This document shows positions 34,925 through 43,820 of a stretch of 64,000 bases of DNA, piece after piece. How positions within the stretch are numbered: the first letter of the stretch is position 1; each line of letters begins with the position of its first letter. Below the pieces are notes generated by a model, which saw only the letters and a program-made list of their open reading frames with translations, was not told the DNA's origin and did not search any database. The stretch is from Stenotrophomonas maltophilia (lineage in GTDB: Bacteria > Pseudomonadota > Gammaproteobacteria > Xanthomonadales > Xanthomonadaceae), in the NCBI GenBank assembly GCA_002364755.1, contig DEZI01000017.1, forward strand, positions 193,211 to 257,210, in the 5' to 3' direction. The translations under genes were made by a program, and so were the position numbers.

Positions 34925-34948
34925 CCACGCCGGCTGCTGCCGGCGTGG
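34925..34948 (+). terminator. Hairpin between exported protein and receptor 2
   Basis: Perfect 10-bp stem CCACGCCGGC-tgct-GCCGGCGTGG without a U-tract; could partly terminate or stabilise the mRNA end. Confidence 0.55.
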
Positions 34949-35005
34949 TCTGCTGCAACCGGGCCGGACGCCCGGCCGCGTCTGCCTTAGGAGATCACAA
35001 CGCCC

Positions 35006-37378
35006 ATGCCGTGGATCAACAACCTCAAACTGATGCCGAAGCTGCTGCTGACGTTCGGCGTCATCCTGCTGGTGATGCTGCTGCAGGGCATCGTCGCCTA
35101 TCGTGGCCTGCATTCGCTGAACAACGTCACCACCGAGCTGGCGGGCTCGCGGATGGAGAGCATCCGCATGGCCGGCGAAATGCGCGGCATGGTGGGTGAA
35201 TACCGTAACGCCGCCTACCAGCAGCTGATCCGCGCCAGCGACGACGTCAAGACCGACGCGCGCAACCGCGCCAGGGACGTGCGTGCGCGCATGGACAAGG
35301 CCGTGGTCGATTACCCCAAGATGATCGACAACGCGCAGCAGAAAAAGCTTTTCGATGCCTTCGCCGCGGACTGGAAGGCAGCCCTGGCTTCATATGACAG
35401 CGTCAGCGAAATGCTGGAGCTGGACCTGCCGGATGATGCCATCGACACCTTCGTCGGCGAGACGCGCACAAAGCACAACAAGGCAACGGCGGCGCTGGAG
35501 TCACTGATTGCCGAAGACAACCGCCTGGCTCGCGCGTCGCGCGACGAGGCGTCCTCCACTTACGCCGCATCGGCCACGCTGATGGTGATCGCCCTGTTTG
35601 GCGGCGCCGCGCTGGGCCTGGTGCTGGTGTGGCTGTTTGCCCGCGCCCTGGTCGGCAGCGTGCGTGGCGCCGTATCGGTCGCCAACGACGTCGCCGGGGG
35701 CAAGCTCGACGGCCATATCGACGTCAGCCGCCAGGATGAAGTGGGCGAACTGATGCAGGCCATGCAGCGCATGCAGCGCGACCTGCGCGAGCGCATCGAG
35801 ACCGATGCCGCCGTCGCCCGCGAGAACCTGCGCATCCGTACCGCCCTGGACTACAGCTCCACCGGCGTGTACCTGACCGACCCGAACAACACCATCGTCT
35901 ACAGCAACCGCGCCCTGCAGCAGACCCTGGCCCAGTACCAGGATGACGTGCGTCGTGACCTGCCGGACTTCGACGCCCAGGCGTCGCTGGTCGGCAAGCC
36001 GGTGACCGTGCTGGAACATCGTGGCGAGATGGACACCACCCTGGTGGCCAACCTTAAGGCCCACGGCGTCGCCCGCCGCCCGATGCAGTACGGCGATGCG
36101 CAGTTCGCCCAGGTGGCCTCGACCATCCGCAACGAAGCCGGTGACACCGTCGGCTACGTGGTGGAATGGCGCGACCGCACCCAGGAAGCGCAGGTCGAAG
36201 CCGAAGTGGCCCGCGTCATCGCCCAGGCCGCCGCCGGCGACCTGTCCGGCCGCATCGATGCCAACGGCAAGGAAGGCTTCTTCCTGCAGCTGGCCCAGCA
36301 GATCAACGGCCTGCTGGACGCCAACGCCGGCAGCATCGAGCAGATCTCCGGCCTGCTGGCGGCCCTGTCGCAGGGTGACCTGACCGTGCGCATGCACGGC
36401 GATTACCAGGGCGTGTTCGCCCGCATGCGTGACGATGCCAATGCCACCGCCGCGCAGCTGAGCGAGATCGTCACCCGCATCAAGCAGTCCAGCCGCGCCA
36501 TCAACTCGGCCGCCGGCGAGATCGCCTCGGGCAACAGCGACCTGTCGCGCCGCACCGAGCAGCAGGCCGCCAACCTGGAAGAAACCGCTGCTTCGATGGA
36601 AGAGCTGACCTCGACCGTTCGACAGAACGCCGAGCACGCCCGCCAGGCCAACCAGCTGGCCATCGGCGCACACGGTGTCGCCTCGCAGGGCGGCGACGTG
36701 GTGGGCCAGGTGGTCACCACCATGTCGGCCATCCAGGCGTCCTCGAAGAAGATCGCCGAGATCATCTCGGTCATCGACGGCATCGCCTTCCAGACCAACA
36801 TCCTGGCACTGAACGCCGCGGTGGAAGCTGCGCGTGCCGGTGAACAGGGCCGTGGGTTCGCCGTGGTCGCCAGCGAAGTGCGCACCCTGGCACAGCGCTC
36901 GGCCGCGGCCGCCAAGGAGATCAAAGGCCTGATCGACGATTCGGTCGGCAAGGTCAACGATGGCTCGGCACTGGTGCACAAGGCCGGCGCGACCATGGGC
37001 GAGATCGTCGCCTCGGTGCAGCGCGTGACCGACATCATGGCGGAGATTTCCGCCGCCTCCCAGGAACAGTCGGCCGGCATCGAGCAGGTCAACCAGACCG
37101 TGGTGCAGATGGACGAGACCACCCAGCAGAATGCTGCGCTGGTGGAAGAAGCCACCGCCGCCGCCCGTGCAATGGAAGAGCAGGCGGGCCACCTGAGCGA
37201 GGCCGTGTCGATCTTCGTGGTGGACGAAGCCGAGACCGTGGTCGCCCCGCGCGCCCCGGCCCTGGCCCCGCGCGTGGCAGCCCCGGCACCGGCACCGGCC
37301 GCACCGCCGGCACGCCGCAGCACCGGCGGTCGCCCGATGGCTGCCGAGCTGGCGGACGGAGACTGGCAGGAGTTCTGA
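35006..37378 (+). CDS. Methyl-accepting chemotaxis protein 2 (4HB, PAS-like)
   Basis: 790 aa. TM1 ~10-32, four-helix-bundle sensor (~33-190), TM2 ~192-213, HAMP (~215-265), a PAS-like domain (~275-395: ALDYSSTGVYLTDPNNTIVY and VVEWRDRTQEAQVE), a second HAMP stretch, then the signalling domain with tip EIISVIDGIAFQTNILALNA. The PAS-like part suggests a second, cytoplasmic input. Ends DGDWQEF. No sigma-28 site of its own found; likely read from the promoter at 34427. Confidence 0.95.
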   Translation: MPWINNLKLMPKLLLTFGVILLVMLLQGIVAYRGLHSLNNVTTELAGSRMESIRMAGEMRGMVGEYRNAAYQQLIRASDDVKTDARNRARDVRARMDKAVVDYPKMIDNAQQKKLFDAFAADWKAALASYDSVSEMLELDLPDDAIDTFVGETRTKHNKATAALESLIAEDNRLARASRDEASSTYAASATLMVIALFGGAALGLVLVWLFARALVGSVRGAVSVANDVAGGKLDGHIDVSRQDEVGELMQAMQRMQRDLRERIETDAAVARENLRIRTALDYSSTGVYLTDPNNTIVYSNRALQQTLAQYQDDVRRDLPDFDAQASLVGKPVTVLEHRGEMDTTLVANLKAHGVARRPMQYGDAQFAQVASTIRNEAGDTVGYVVEWRDRTQEAQVEAEVARVIAQAAAGDLSGRIDANGKEGFFLQLAQQINGLLDANAGSIEQISGLLAALSQGDLTVRMHGDYQGVFARMRDDANATAAQLSEIVTRIKQSSRAINSAAGEIASGNSDLSRRTEQQAANLEETAASMEELTSTVRQNAEHARQANQLAIGAHGVASQGGDVVGQVVTTMSAIQASSKKIAEIISVIDGIAFQTNILALNAAVEAARAGEQGRGFAVVASEVRTLAQRSAAAAKEIKGLIDDSVGKVNDGSALVHKAGATMGEIVASVQRVTDIMAEISAASQEQSAGIEQVNQTVVQMDETTQQNAALVEEATAAARAMEEQAGHLSEAVSIFVVDEAETVVAPRAPALAPRVAAPAPAPAAPPARRSTGGRPMAAELADGDWQEF

Positions 37379-37402
37379 TTCCTGCTGCCGCAGGCTTCGA
37401 AG

Positions 37403-37433
37403 ACGCCCCGGCCCCGTGCCGCGGCGTTTTCGT
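37403..37433 (+). terminator. Terminator after receptor 2
   Basis: Imperfect stem CGCCCCGG/CCGCGGCG followed by TTTTCGTTT. Confidence 0.65.
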
Positions 37434-37510
37434 TTCCGGGGTTCCCGGGGAAACAGCCAACGGCGAAGCCCCTGGGGGTGGGCGCTGTTTGTGCTGGGAT
37501 TCTGTGGGTT

Positions 37511-37614
37511 GGCCGGGCGGGTGGGCTGCGCAGGGGACGCCGTGAACCCGTCCATGGGGGCTTGGCCGCGGTATCCATGCCGCGAACACCCCTGCGCAAC
37601 CCACCCGCCCGGCC
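37511..37614. repeat. 104-bp imperfect palindrome with 26-bp arms
   Basis: Left arm 37511-37536 (starts GGCCGGGCGGGTGGGC) and right arm 37589-37614 match as inverted repeats with one mismatch at 37526. The inner part contains shorter CATGG/CCATG and GCCGCGG pieces. Looks like a dispersed intergenic element rather than a terminator. Confidence 0.75.
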
Positions 37615-37684
37615 ACGGACAGTTTTCCGCGCGTCCACCCAGGATTGAAGAAAGAAGAGCAAAAGCAACAGCTGCAGCTCGTCC

Positions 37685-37724
37685 GGGGTCAGAGCCGTTT
37701 TCCCTTGGAAAACGGATCCGACCC
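37685..37724. repeat. Palindromic element GGGGTC..GACCCC
   Basis: Inner perfect stem CCGTTTTCC-ctt-GGAAAACGG with outer GGGGTC(a)GA / TCCGACCCC arms; 40 bp in all. Resembles a dispersed repeat; function unknown. Confidence 0.7.
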
Positions 37725-37810
37725 CTCTATCCGCCCCCGATGAAAACACCGCTCTCGCCGTCCGCCGAGGCGATGCACGAAGAGGCGGGCCGGGGTGGGC
37801 AGGCGGGACC

Positions 37811-37834
37811 GTAGGCGCCAAGGATGGCGCCTAC
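37811..37834. repeat. SMAG palindrome, fully symmetric
   Basis: GTAGGCGCCA-aggA-TGGCGCCTAC type; GTAG and CTAC on both ends. Confidence 0.75.
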
Positions 37835-38007
37835 GAGCTACATGGACGTATTCACCGCGTGTCGCGCCTGCCCACCCCGGCCCGCGTCCCTCGACACAAC
37901 GAAACGCCGACAGACCGCTGTTGCTGTTGCCTTTGCTGTTGCCCTGGCTCAAACGCCTGCCGCAGGCAGCGCCGCAGCCGCCGCTGCAAGGAACTCTGAA
38001 TACGCCC

Positions 38008-38034
38008 TCAAATCTCCCCGCCCCCGGCCGATAA
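38008..38034 (+). promoter_or_regulatory. Sigma-28 promoter of receptor 3-cheR-cheD-cheB
   Basis: TCAAATCT, 11 bases, GCCGATAA; the -10 half is exactly consensus. Seventy-one bases before the ATG at 38106. Confidence 0.8.
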
Positions 38035-38105
38035 CCGTTCTGTCACGGCCTGTCGCGCCCTGACCGGTACTGGCGCCGCCCGCCCGTCTCGAACTGGCCT
38101 GCTTC

Positions 38106-40391
38106 ATGAATCTCCTGCATCGCTGGCAACACTACTTCAGCAACCTCTCCGTCCGGCGCAAGCTCAACCTGCTGACGCTGCTCATCGCGATCGGCGTGAT
38201 CGCGCTGTCGGTGATCGCCGCCCGCATGCAGTACCTGGATCTGAACGAAACCCGCAAGGCTTCCCTCAAGACCCAGGTCGAACTGACCTACGGCATCCTC
38301 GACCACTACCACGGCCTGGCCGCCAGTGGCGAACTGACCGACGAAGCCGCACGACAGGCCGCGCTGGATGCATTGGCGCGCATGCGCGCCGACCATGACA
38401 CCTACTATTACAGCGTGTACGACACCCAGTACCGCGTCCTCATGCATCCCTTCCGCAAAGATCTCATCGGCAAGGACATGCGGGAGTTCCGCTCTGAAGA
38501 CGGAGTGCAGCTTTTCCATGACCTGGTCCAGGTCGCACGCGCCGGCGGCGGCGTGGTGTCCTACAAATGGGCCAAGGCCAACGAGGAAGGCCTGTACGAC
38601 AAGGCCTCCTACGCCGGTCTGTACAAGCCCTGGCAGTGGGTGATCAGCAGCGGTGTGTACATGGAAGACGTGCAGCGCCAGGCCATGGTCTTCACCGCCA
38701 TCATGGGCGCCACCGGGGGTGTCCTGGTGCTGATCGTGCTTGCCCTGAGCTGGATCATCGGCAACCGCATCGCCGGCCCGCTCAAGCAGGCCACCGCCGT
38801 TGCCGAAGGCATCGCCCGGGGCAAGCTCGACAGCCACATCGGCCCGCAGCCGCATGACGAAACCGGTCGCCTGCTGGAGGCCATGTCCGGCATGCAGCAG
38901 CAGCTGCACGCGGTCATCAGCGGCCAGCGCGAGATGGCGCGCCGCCACGACGCCGGTGAACTGAGCTACCGCATGGACGCCAGCGCCTTCCCCGGCGAGT
39001 ACGGCCTGATGGTGCAGGAAACCAACACCCTGGTTGGCAGCCACGTGCAGACCCTGCACGACGTGCTGGACGTGGTGAAGCAGTACGCCGTCGGCGACCT
39101 CAGCCGCGACGTCGCCCGCTACCCGGGCGAGAAAGCCGCCATGACCACCACCGTGGACACGGTCAAGGCCAATCTCGGCCGCATCAACGCCGAAATCAAG
39201 CAGCTGGCCGCCGCGGCCGCCGCCGGTGACTTCAGTCGCCGTGGCGATGCACAGCGCTTCGATCACGATTTCCGCCTGATGCTGGAAAACCTCAACGCGA
39301 TGATGGCGGTCAGCGATGACAACCTCGGCAAGCTCTCGCAGCTGCTGTCGGCCATCGCCGAAGGCGACCTGACCACGCGCATGCAGGGTGACTACCAGGG
39401 CGTGTTCGCGCGCATGCGAGACGATGCCAACAGCACCGTCAGCCAGCTGACCCAGATCGTCGGCCAGATCCAGGCCAGCGCCTCCAGCATCACCCTCGCC
39501 GCCGGCGAGATCGCCTCGGGCAACAGCGACCTGTCGCGCCGTACCGAGCAGCAGGCCGCCAACCTGGAAGAAACCGCCGCATCGATGGAGGAACTGACCT
39601 CCACCGTTCGCCAGAACGCCGAGCATGCCCGCCAGGCCAACCAGCTCGCCATCGGCGCGCAGGGTGTGGCGTCGCAGGGCGGCAGCGTGGTCAGCCAGGT
39701 GGTCACCACCATGTCGGCCATCGAAGCCTCCTCGAAGAAGATCGCCGAAATCATCAGCGTCATCGACGGCATCGCGTTCCAGACCAACATCCTGGCCCTG
39801 AACGCCGCAGTGGAAGCCGCGCGTGCCGGTGAACAGGGCCGTGGCTTCGCCGTGGTCGCCAGCGAGGTGCGTACCCTCGCCCAGCGCTCGGCCGCCGCCG
39901 CCAAGGAGATCAAGGGCCTGATCGATGACTCGGTCGGCAAGGTCGCCGAAGGCTCCAGCCTGGTGCACCAGGCCGGCAGCACCATGGGCGAGATCGTCGC
40001 CTCGGTGCAGCGCGTCACCGACATCATGGCCGAGATCTCCGCTGCCTCGCAGGAGCAGTCGGCCGGCATAGAGCAGGTCAACCAGACCGTGGTGCAGATG
40101 GACGAAACCACCCAGCAGAACGCCGCACTGGTCGAAGAGGCCACCGCCGCCGCACGGGCGATGGAAGACCAGGCCGCGCAGCTGGCCGACGCCGTGGCGA
40201 TCTTCCGCCTCGACAACCAGGTGGCGGCTGCCGTGAAGGCGGTCACCGCCCGCGTCGCGCCCACACCGGCCGCGGCGGCACGTCGCCCGCAGCCTGCCGG
40301 CGCACCGGCGTCGGCCCGACGTTCCAGTGCCAGCCCGTCCTCCAGCTCCAGCTTCGTCGCTCCCAGCGACGGCGACTGGCAGGAATTCTGA
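38106..40391 (+). CDS. Methyl-accepting chemotaxis protein 3 (Cache sensor)
   Basis: 761 aa. TM1 ~21-41; periplasmic sCache_2-like domain (~45-190) with DTYYYSVYDTQYRVLMHP, DLIGKDM and YKPWQWVISSGVYMED; TM2 ~198-220; HAMP repeats; signalling domain with EIISVIDGIAFQTNILALNA; Ser/Ala-rich tail ending DGDWQEF. Cache receptors commonly bind small organic acids, but the ligand cannot be read here. First gene of the receptor-cheR-cheD-cheB group. Confidence 0.95.
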   Translation: MNLLHRWQHYFSNLSVRRKLNLLTLLIAIGVIALSVIAARMQYLDLNETRKASLKTQVELTYGILDHYHGLAASGELTDEAARQAALDALARMRADHDTYYYSVYDTQYRVLMHPFRKDLIGKDMREFRSEDGVQLFHDLVQVARAGGGVVSYKWAKANEEGLYDKASYAGLYKPWQWVISSGVYMEDVQRQAMVFTAIMGATGGVLVLIVLALSWIIGNRIAGPLKQATAVAEGIARGKLDSHIGPQPHDETGRLLEAMSGMQQQLHAVISGQREMARRHDAGELSYRMDASAFPGEYGLMVQETNTLVGSHVQTLHDVLDVVKQYAVGDLSRDVARYPGEKAAMTTTVDTVKANLGRINAEIKQLAAAAAAGDFSRRGDAQRFDHDFRLMLENLNAMMAVSDDNLGKLSQLLSAIAEGDLTTRMQGDYQGVFARMRDDANSTVSQLTQIVGQIQASASSITLAAGEIASGNSDLSRRTEQQAANLEETAASMEELTSTVRQNAEHARQANQLAIGAQGVASQGGSVVSQVVTTMSAIEASSKKIAEIISVIDGIAFQTNILALNAAVEAARAGEQGRGFAVVASEVRTLAQRSAAAAKEIKGLIDDSVGKVAEGSSLVHQAGSTMGEIVASVQRVTDIMAEISAASQEQSAGIEQVNQTVVQMDETTQQNAALVEEATAAARAMEDQAAQLADAVAIFRLDNQVAAAVKAVTARVAPTPAAAARRPQPAGAPASARRSSASPSSSSSFVAPSDGDWQEF

Positions 40392-40395
40392 TCCC

Positions 40396-40417
40396 GGCGG
40401 CGGCTTCGGCCGCCGCC
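40396..40417 (+). promoter_or_regulatory. UUCG-capped hairpin between receptor 3 and cheR
   Basis: Perfect 9-bp GC stem GGCGGCGGC-TTCG-GCCGCCGCC, four bases after the receptor stop and seven before the cheR ATG, with no U-tract. It would cover the place of the cheR ribosome site. Confidence 0.75.
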
Positions 40418-40424
40418 CCCGCCG

Positions 40425-41294
40425 ATGGACACGTCCCCCGTGAACAGTCCCACTCCCATCGTCACAGGCCCCCGCGAATTCGAGTTCGCCGACCGTGACT
40501 TCCGCCGTGTCTGCGACCTGATCTACCAGCGCGTGGGCATCGCCCTGGCACCGGCAAAGCGCGACATGGTGTACGGCCGCCTGTCGCGCCGCCTGCGTAC
40601 GCTGGGCATGCGCAGCTTCCAGCAGTACCTGGACCATCTGGAACAGGACGGCGGCGATGAGTGGCAGGCGTTCACCAACGCGCTGACCACCAACCTCACC
40701 TCGTTCTTCCGCGAGCCGCACCACTTCGACAAGCTGCGCGAGGAACTGCAGCAGCGCTCCAGCCGCAGCCCGCTGCTGCTGTGGTCGTGCGCCGCTTCCA
40801 CCGGTGAGGAGCCCTACTCCATGGCGATCACCGCCTGCGAGGCGTTCGGCACGTTGAAGCCGCCGGTGCGCATCGTCGCCACCGACGTCGACACCCAGGT
40901 GCTGGCCACTGCCAGCCGGGGCGTCTACAACATCGACCGCGTCACCAATCTCGACCCGGACCTGCGCCGACGCTACTTCCAGCGCGGCAGCGGCCCCAAC
41001 GAGGGCCAGTGCCGGGTCCTGCCCGCCCTGCGCGAGCTGATCGAGTTCCGACCGCTGAATCTGCTGGCCCCGCGCTACGACGTCGGTGGTCCGTTCGACG
41101 CACTGTTCTGCCGCAATGTAATGATCTACTTCGACAAACCGACCCAGCGCGCCATCCTTGGCCGCCTGGTGCACCACCTCAACGATGACGGCCTGCTTTA
41201 CACCGGCCATTCGGAGAACTACCTGCACGCCGCCGACCTGATCCAGCCCTGCGGCCGCACCCTGTACCGCCGCGCACAGGGGGCAAGTGCATGA
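40425..41294 (+). CDS. cheR: Chemotaxis methyltransferase CheR
   Basis: 289 aa. N-terminal helical domain and SAM-binding domain: LTTNLTSFFREPHHF, LWSCAASTGEEPYS, and FDALFCRNVMIYF. Methylates receptor glutamates; all three receptors here end in the peptide it docks on. ATG at 40425 lacks a clear Shine-Dalgarno and sits behind the hairpin at 40396; a GTG at 40440 is a less likely start. ATGA overlap with cheD. Confidence 0.96.
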   Translation: MDTSPVNSPTPIVTGPREFEFADRDFRRVCDLIYQRVGIALAPAKRDMVYGRLSRRLRTLGMRSFQQYLDHLEQDGGDEWQAFTNALTTNLTSFFREPHHFDKLREELQQRSSRSPLLLWSCAASTGEEPYSMAITACEAFGTLKPPVRIVATDVDTQVLATASRGVYNIDRVTNLDPDLRRRYFQRGSGPNEGQCRVLPALRELIEFRPLNLLAPRYDVGGPFDALFCRNVMIYFDKPTQRAILGRLVHHLNDDGLLYTGHSENYLHAADLIQPCGRTLYRRAQGASA

Positions 41295-41887
41295 ACGCCG
41301 CCCTGCGCACCGACGACGTAATGCGATACCAGGACGCGCGGTTCAAGACCGTCGCCGCCAAACTGCTGCCGACCCAGTATCTAGTGGTCGATGACACCAC
41401 CGCGCTGACCACCACGCTGGGCTCCTGCGTGGCCGCCTGCCTGCGCGACCCGGTGCTGAAGATCGGCGGCATGAACCACTTCCTGCTGCCCGAAGGCAAC
41501 GCCGGCGATGGCGCACCCGCGCGCTACGGCAGCTATGCGATGGAACTGCTGATCAACGACATGCTCAAGCGCGGCGCGCACCGCAAGCGCATCGAGGCCA
41601 AAGTGTTTGGCGGCGCGAACGTGCTGAAGGGCTTCACCAGCAATCCGGTCGGCACCCGCAACGCAGAGTTCGTGCGCCAGTACCTGCAGGCCGAGCACAT
41701 CCCGATCATCGCCGAAGACCTGTGCGGCATCCATCCGCGCAAGATCTGGTTCTTCGCCGATACCGGCCGCGTGGTGGTGCAGCGCCTGCCGCATGCTCAC
41801 GAGGCTGAAGTGGCCGCCACCGAATCGGCCGTGCGTGCACGCCTCTCCAAGGCCCCGGTCACCGGTGGCGTGGAGCTGTTCGAATGA
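41291..41887 (+). CDS. cheD: Receptor glutamine deamidase CheD
   Basis: 198 aa. TLGSCVAACLRDP supplies the catalytic Cys and GGMNHFLLPE the His; AKVFGGANVL and GGVELFE follow. Deamidates receptor glutamines and in some species helps CheC. No cheC is present in the window. Coupled on both sides by four-base overlaps. Confidence 0.95.
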   Translation: MNAALRTDDVMRYQDARFKTVAAKLLPTQYLVVDDTTALTTTLGSCVAACLRDPVLKIGGMNHFLLPEGNAGDGAPARYGSYAMELLINDMLKRGAHRKRIEAKVFGGANVLKGFTSNPVGTRNAEFVRQYLQAEHIPIIAEDLCGIHPRKIWFFADTGRVVVQRLPHAHEAEVAATESAVRARLSKAPVTGGVELFE

Positions 41888-42957
41888 GCCTGCCCGGCAA
41901 CGCCCCCTGCCGGGTCCTGATCGTCGACGACTCCGCCGTCGTACGGCAGATGCTCACCGAGATCCTGTCCAGCGATCCGGGCATCGACGTGGTCGGCACC
42001 GCCGCCGACCCGCTGCTCGCGCGCGAGAAGATCAAGCGCCTGGCCCCGGACGTGATCACCCTGGACGTGGAAATGCCACGCATGGATGGCCTGGCGTTCC
42101 TGGAAAACCTGATGCGCCTGCATCCGCTGCCGGTGGTGATGATCTCCTCGCTGACCGAGCGCGGTGCCGACACCACGCTGCAGGCGCTGGCCCTGGGCGC
42201 GGTCGATTTCGTTTCCAAGCCCAAGCTCGATGTGTCACGGGGCCTGCAGGCCTATGCCGATGAGATCATCGCCAAGGTCAAGATGGCCGCCCGCTCACGC
42301 GTGCGCCCGCTGGTGCGCACCGCCGCACCCAAGCTCATCCTGGATGCCGCGCCGTCCGTGCGTCCGGCCGCGCCGCACTTCCGCACCACCGACCGCCTGA
42401 TTGCGATCGGCTCGTCGGCTGGCGGTACCGAAGCGCTGCGCGTGGTGCTGGAAGGCCTGCCGGCCGACGCCCCGGCCGTGGTGATGACCCAGCACCTGCC
42501 GGCCAGCTTCAGCACCGCCTTCGCCGAACGCCTGGACCGCCACTCGGCGATGGCCGTGCGCGAAGCCAGCGACGGTGAAGCCGTGCTGCCCGGCCATGCC
42601 TACCTGCCGCCCGGCGGCAAGCACCTGCGGATCATCCGCGACGGTGCGCGCTGGCGCTGCCGCGTGGATGACGGTCCTGCGGTGAACCGGCACAAGCCGG
42701 CGGTGGACGTGCTGTTCCGCTCGGTGGCGCAGGCCGCCGGCGGCAATGCCATCGGCGCCATTCTGACCGGCATGGGCGACGACGGCGCACGCGGCCTGCT
42801 GGAAATGCGCCAGGCCGGTGCCCCGACCCTGGTGCAGGACGAAGCCACCAGCGTGGTGTGGGGCATGCCCGGTTCGGCGTTCAAGCTGGGCGCAGCCGAG
42901 GAACAGGTGCCGCTGGAGCGGATCGCCGAGCGCCTGCTCGCCCTCGCCCGCGGCTGA
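41884..42957 (+). CDS. cheB: Chemotaxis methylesterase CheB
   Basis: 357 aa. Receiver domain (LIVDDSAVVRQML, TLDVEMPRMDG, KPKLD) and esterase domain with Ser in IGSSAGGTEAL, His in MTQHLP and Asp in TGMGDDGARG. Removes receptor methyl groups after phosphorylation by CheA. Last gene of the group; the SMAG array follows at once. Confidence 0.96.
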   Translation: MSLPGNAPCRVLIVDDSAVVRQMLTEILSSDPGIDVVGTAADPLLAREKIKRLAPDVITLDVEMPRMDGLAFLENLMRLHPLPVVMISSLTERGADTTLQALALGAVDFVSKPKLDVSRGLQAYADEIIAKVKMAARSRVRPLVRTAAPKLILDAAPSVRPAAPHFRTTDRLIAIGSSAGGTEALRVVLEGLPADAPAVVMTQHLPASFSTAFAERLDRHSAMAVREASDGEAVLPGHAYLPPGGKHLRIIRDGARWRCRVDDGPAVNRHKPAVDVLFRSVAQAAGGNAIGAILTGMGDDGARGLLEMRQAGAPTLVQDEATSVVWGMPGSAFKLGAAEEQVPLERIAERLLALARG

Positions 42958-42958
42958 A

Positions 42959-43122
42959 ATAGATCCACGCCATGCGTGGATGCCCATGTAGAGCCGAGCC
43001 CACGCTCGGCTCAACCCCCGCGGCAGTAGATCCACGCCATGCGTGGATACCCATGTAGAGCCGAGCCCACGCTCGCCTCAATGCACTCCGCAGAAAGCAG
43101 CCGAGCACAGGCTCGGCTCTAC
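42959..43122. repeat. Array of five SMAG palindromes
   Basis: Units: 42959-42982 (ATAG variant, GATCCACGC-cat-GCGTGGATG), 42988-43012 (GTAGAGCCGAGC-cca-cGCTCGGCTC), 43026-43049 (repeat of the first type), 43055-43080 (repeat of the second type, one arm base changed) and 43098-43122 (minus orientation, ending CTAC). The first four form two copies of a two-unit module joined by CCCAT, so the module was duplicated. Confidence 0.88.
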
Positions 43123-43152
43123 ACACAGAGATGGTCGGCCCAAACGTCGACG

Positions 43153-43713
43153 CTACGGGCCGAATCCCACCGCCAGGGCCACGACCTTGCCCTCGTGCAG
43201 GAAGTAGCAGTTGTTCGACCCGTCTTCCTGGAAGATGCAGGTCCGGTCAACGGCCACCCCACCCAGGCGGTCCCGCACGCTTTCCTTGGCCGCCGCCTCA
43301 CTGGCGATCTTCTGCACGGCCGCAGCCGGACCGCCGATCCGTACACCGTTCAAGGCAATGGCTCCCACCCCCTCGACTGTTCCGGCATTCCCATTTCCTG
43401 ATAACAGCGCGGACACACGGATCTCATCCACCGTGCGGAACTCCGGTACGACATCGGGGTTTGAGGTGATGACCACTTCACGACCAGACGTGGCGTCACG
43501 ATAGACACGTCGTATCAAGCCGATCTGATCGACCGTCTCGACGCCCTTCCCATATCGCTTGATCACATCCGCCTCGAGATACACCTGAGGGCGGTAGGCA
43601 CCGTCGGCAAAGACCTTGGCGATGAAGTCGACGCGAGGCTCGAGCGCGCGCACGGGCCCCGCGTGGCAGGACAACCCTGCACAGAGAATGAGAGAGAACG
43701 CCGATCGGTGCAT
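43153..43713 (-). CDS. Exported protein of unknown function
   Basis: 186 aa from the ATG at 43713 (MHRSAFSLILCAGLSCHAG), a Sec-type signal peptide ending near PVRA. The mature part (~160 aa) holds two Cys near the C-terminus (TCIFQEDGSNNCYFLHEG), likely a disulfide. A longer frame upstream adds a charged stretch unlike a signal peptide. Transcribed away from the gene at 43821. No family recognised. Confidence 0.72.
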   Translation of the reverse strand: MHRSAFSLILCAGLSCHAGPVRALEPRVDFIAKVFADGAYRPQVYLEADVIKRYGKGVETVDQIGLIRRVYRDATSGREVVITSNPDVVPEFRTVDEIRVSALLSGNGNAGTVEGVGAIALNGVRIGGPAAAVQKIASEAAAKESVRDRLGGVAVDRTCIFQEDGSNNCYFLHEGKVVALAVGFGP

Positions 43714-43820
43714 TCTGTTCAAAGGCTCACCCGCGGGCAGGGAAGGCGCGAGCATCGCACGGGAAAAACCTGATTTCACCGCTATGCTTTGATGACAGCT
43801 CCGCACAAGGAAGACCGCGC

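Larger units (their letters stand above)
37379..38105. other. 727-bp repeat-rich intergenic region between receptors 2 and 3
   Basis: No credible gene. It holds a terminator (37403-37433), a long imperfect palindrome (37511-37614), a second palindrome (37685-37724), a SMAG (37811-37834), a CTGTTGC-repetitive stretch (37917-37945) and the sigma-28 promoter of receptor 3 (38008-38034). Confidence 0.8.

Noticed and set aside
37416..38063. Small open frames between receptors 2 and 3
   Set aside because: They run through palindromic repeats, lack ribosome sites and give Pro/Arg/Ala-rich products.
38043..41228. 1061-codon open frame on the minus strand
   Set aside because: Antisense to receptor 3 and cheR; composition typical of GC shadow frames.
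42959..43122. CRISPR-like array
   Set aside because: Units are palindromic SMAG elements of two kinds with unequal, short gaps; no cas genes.
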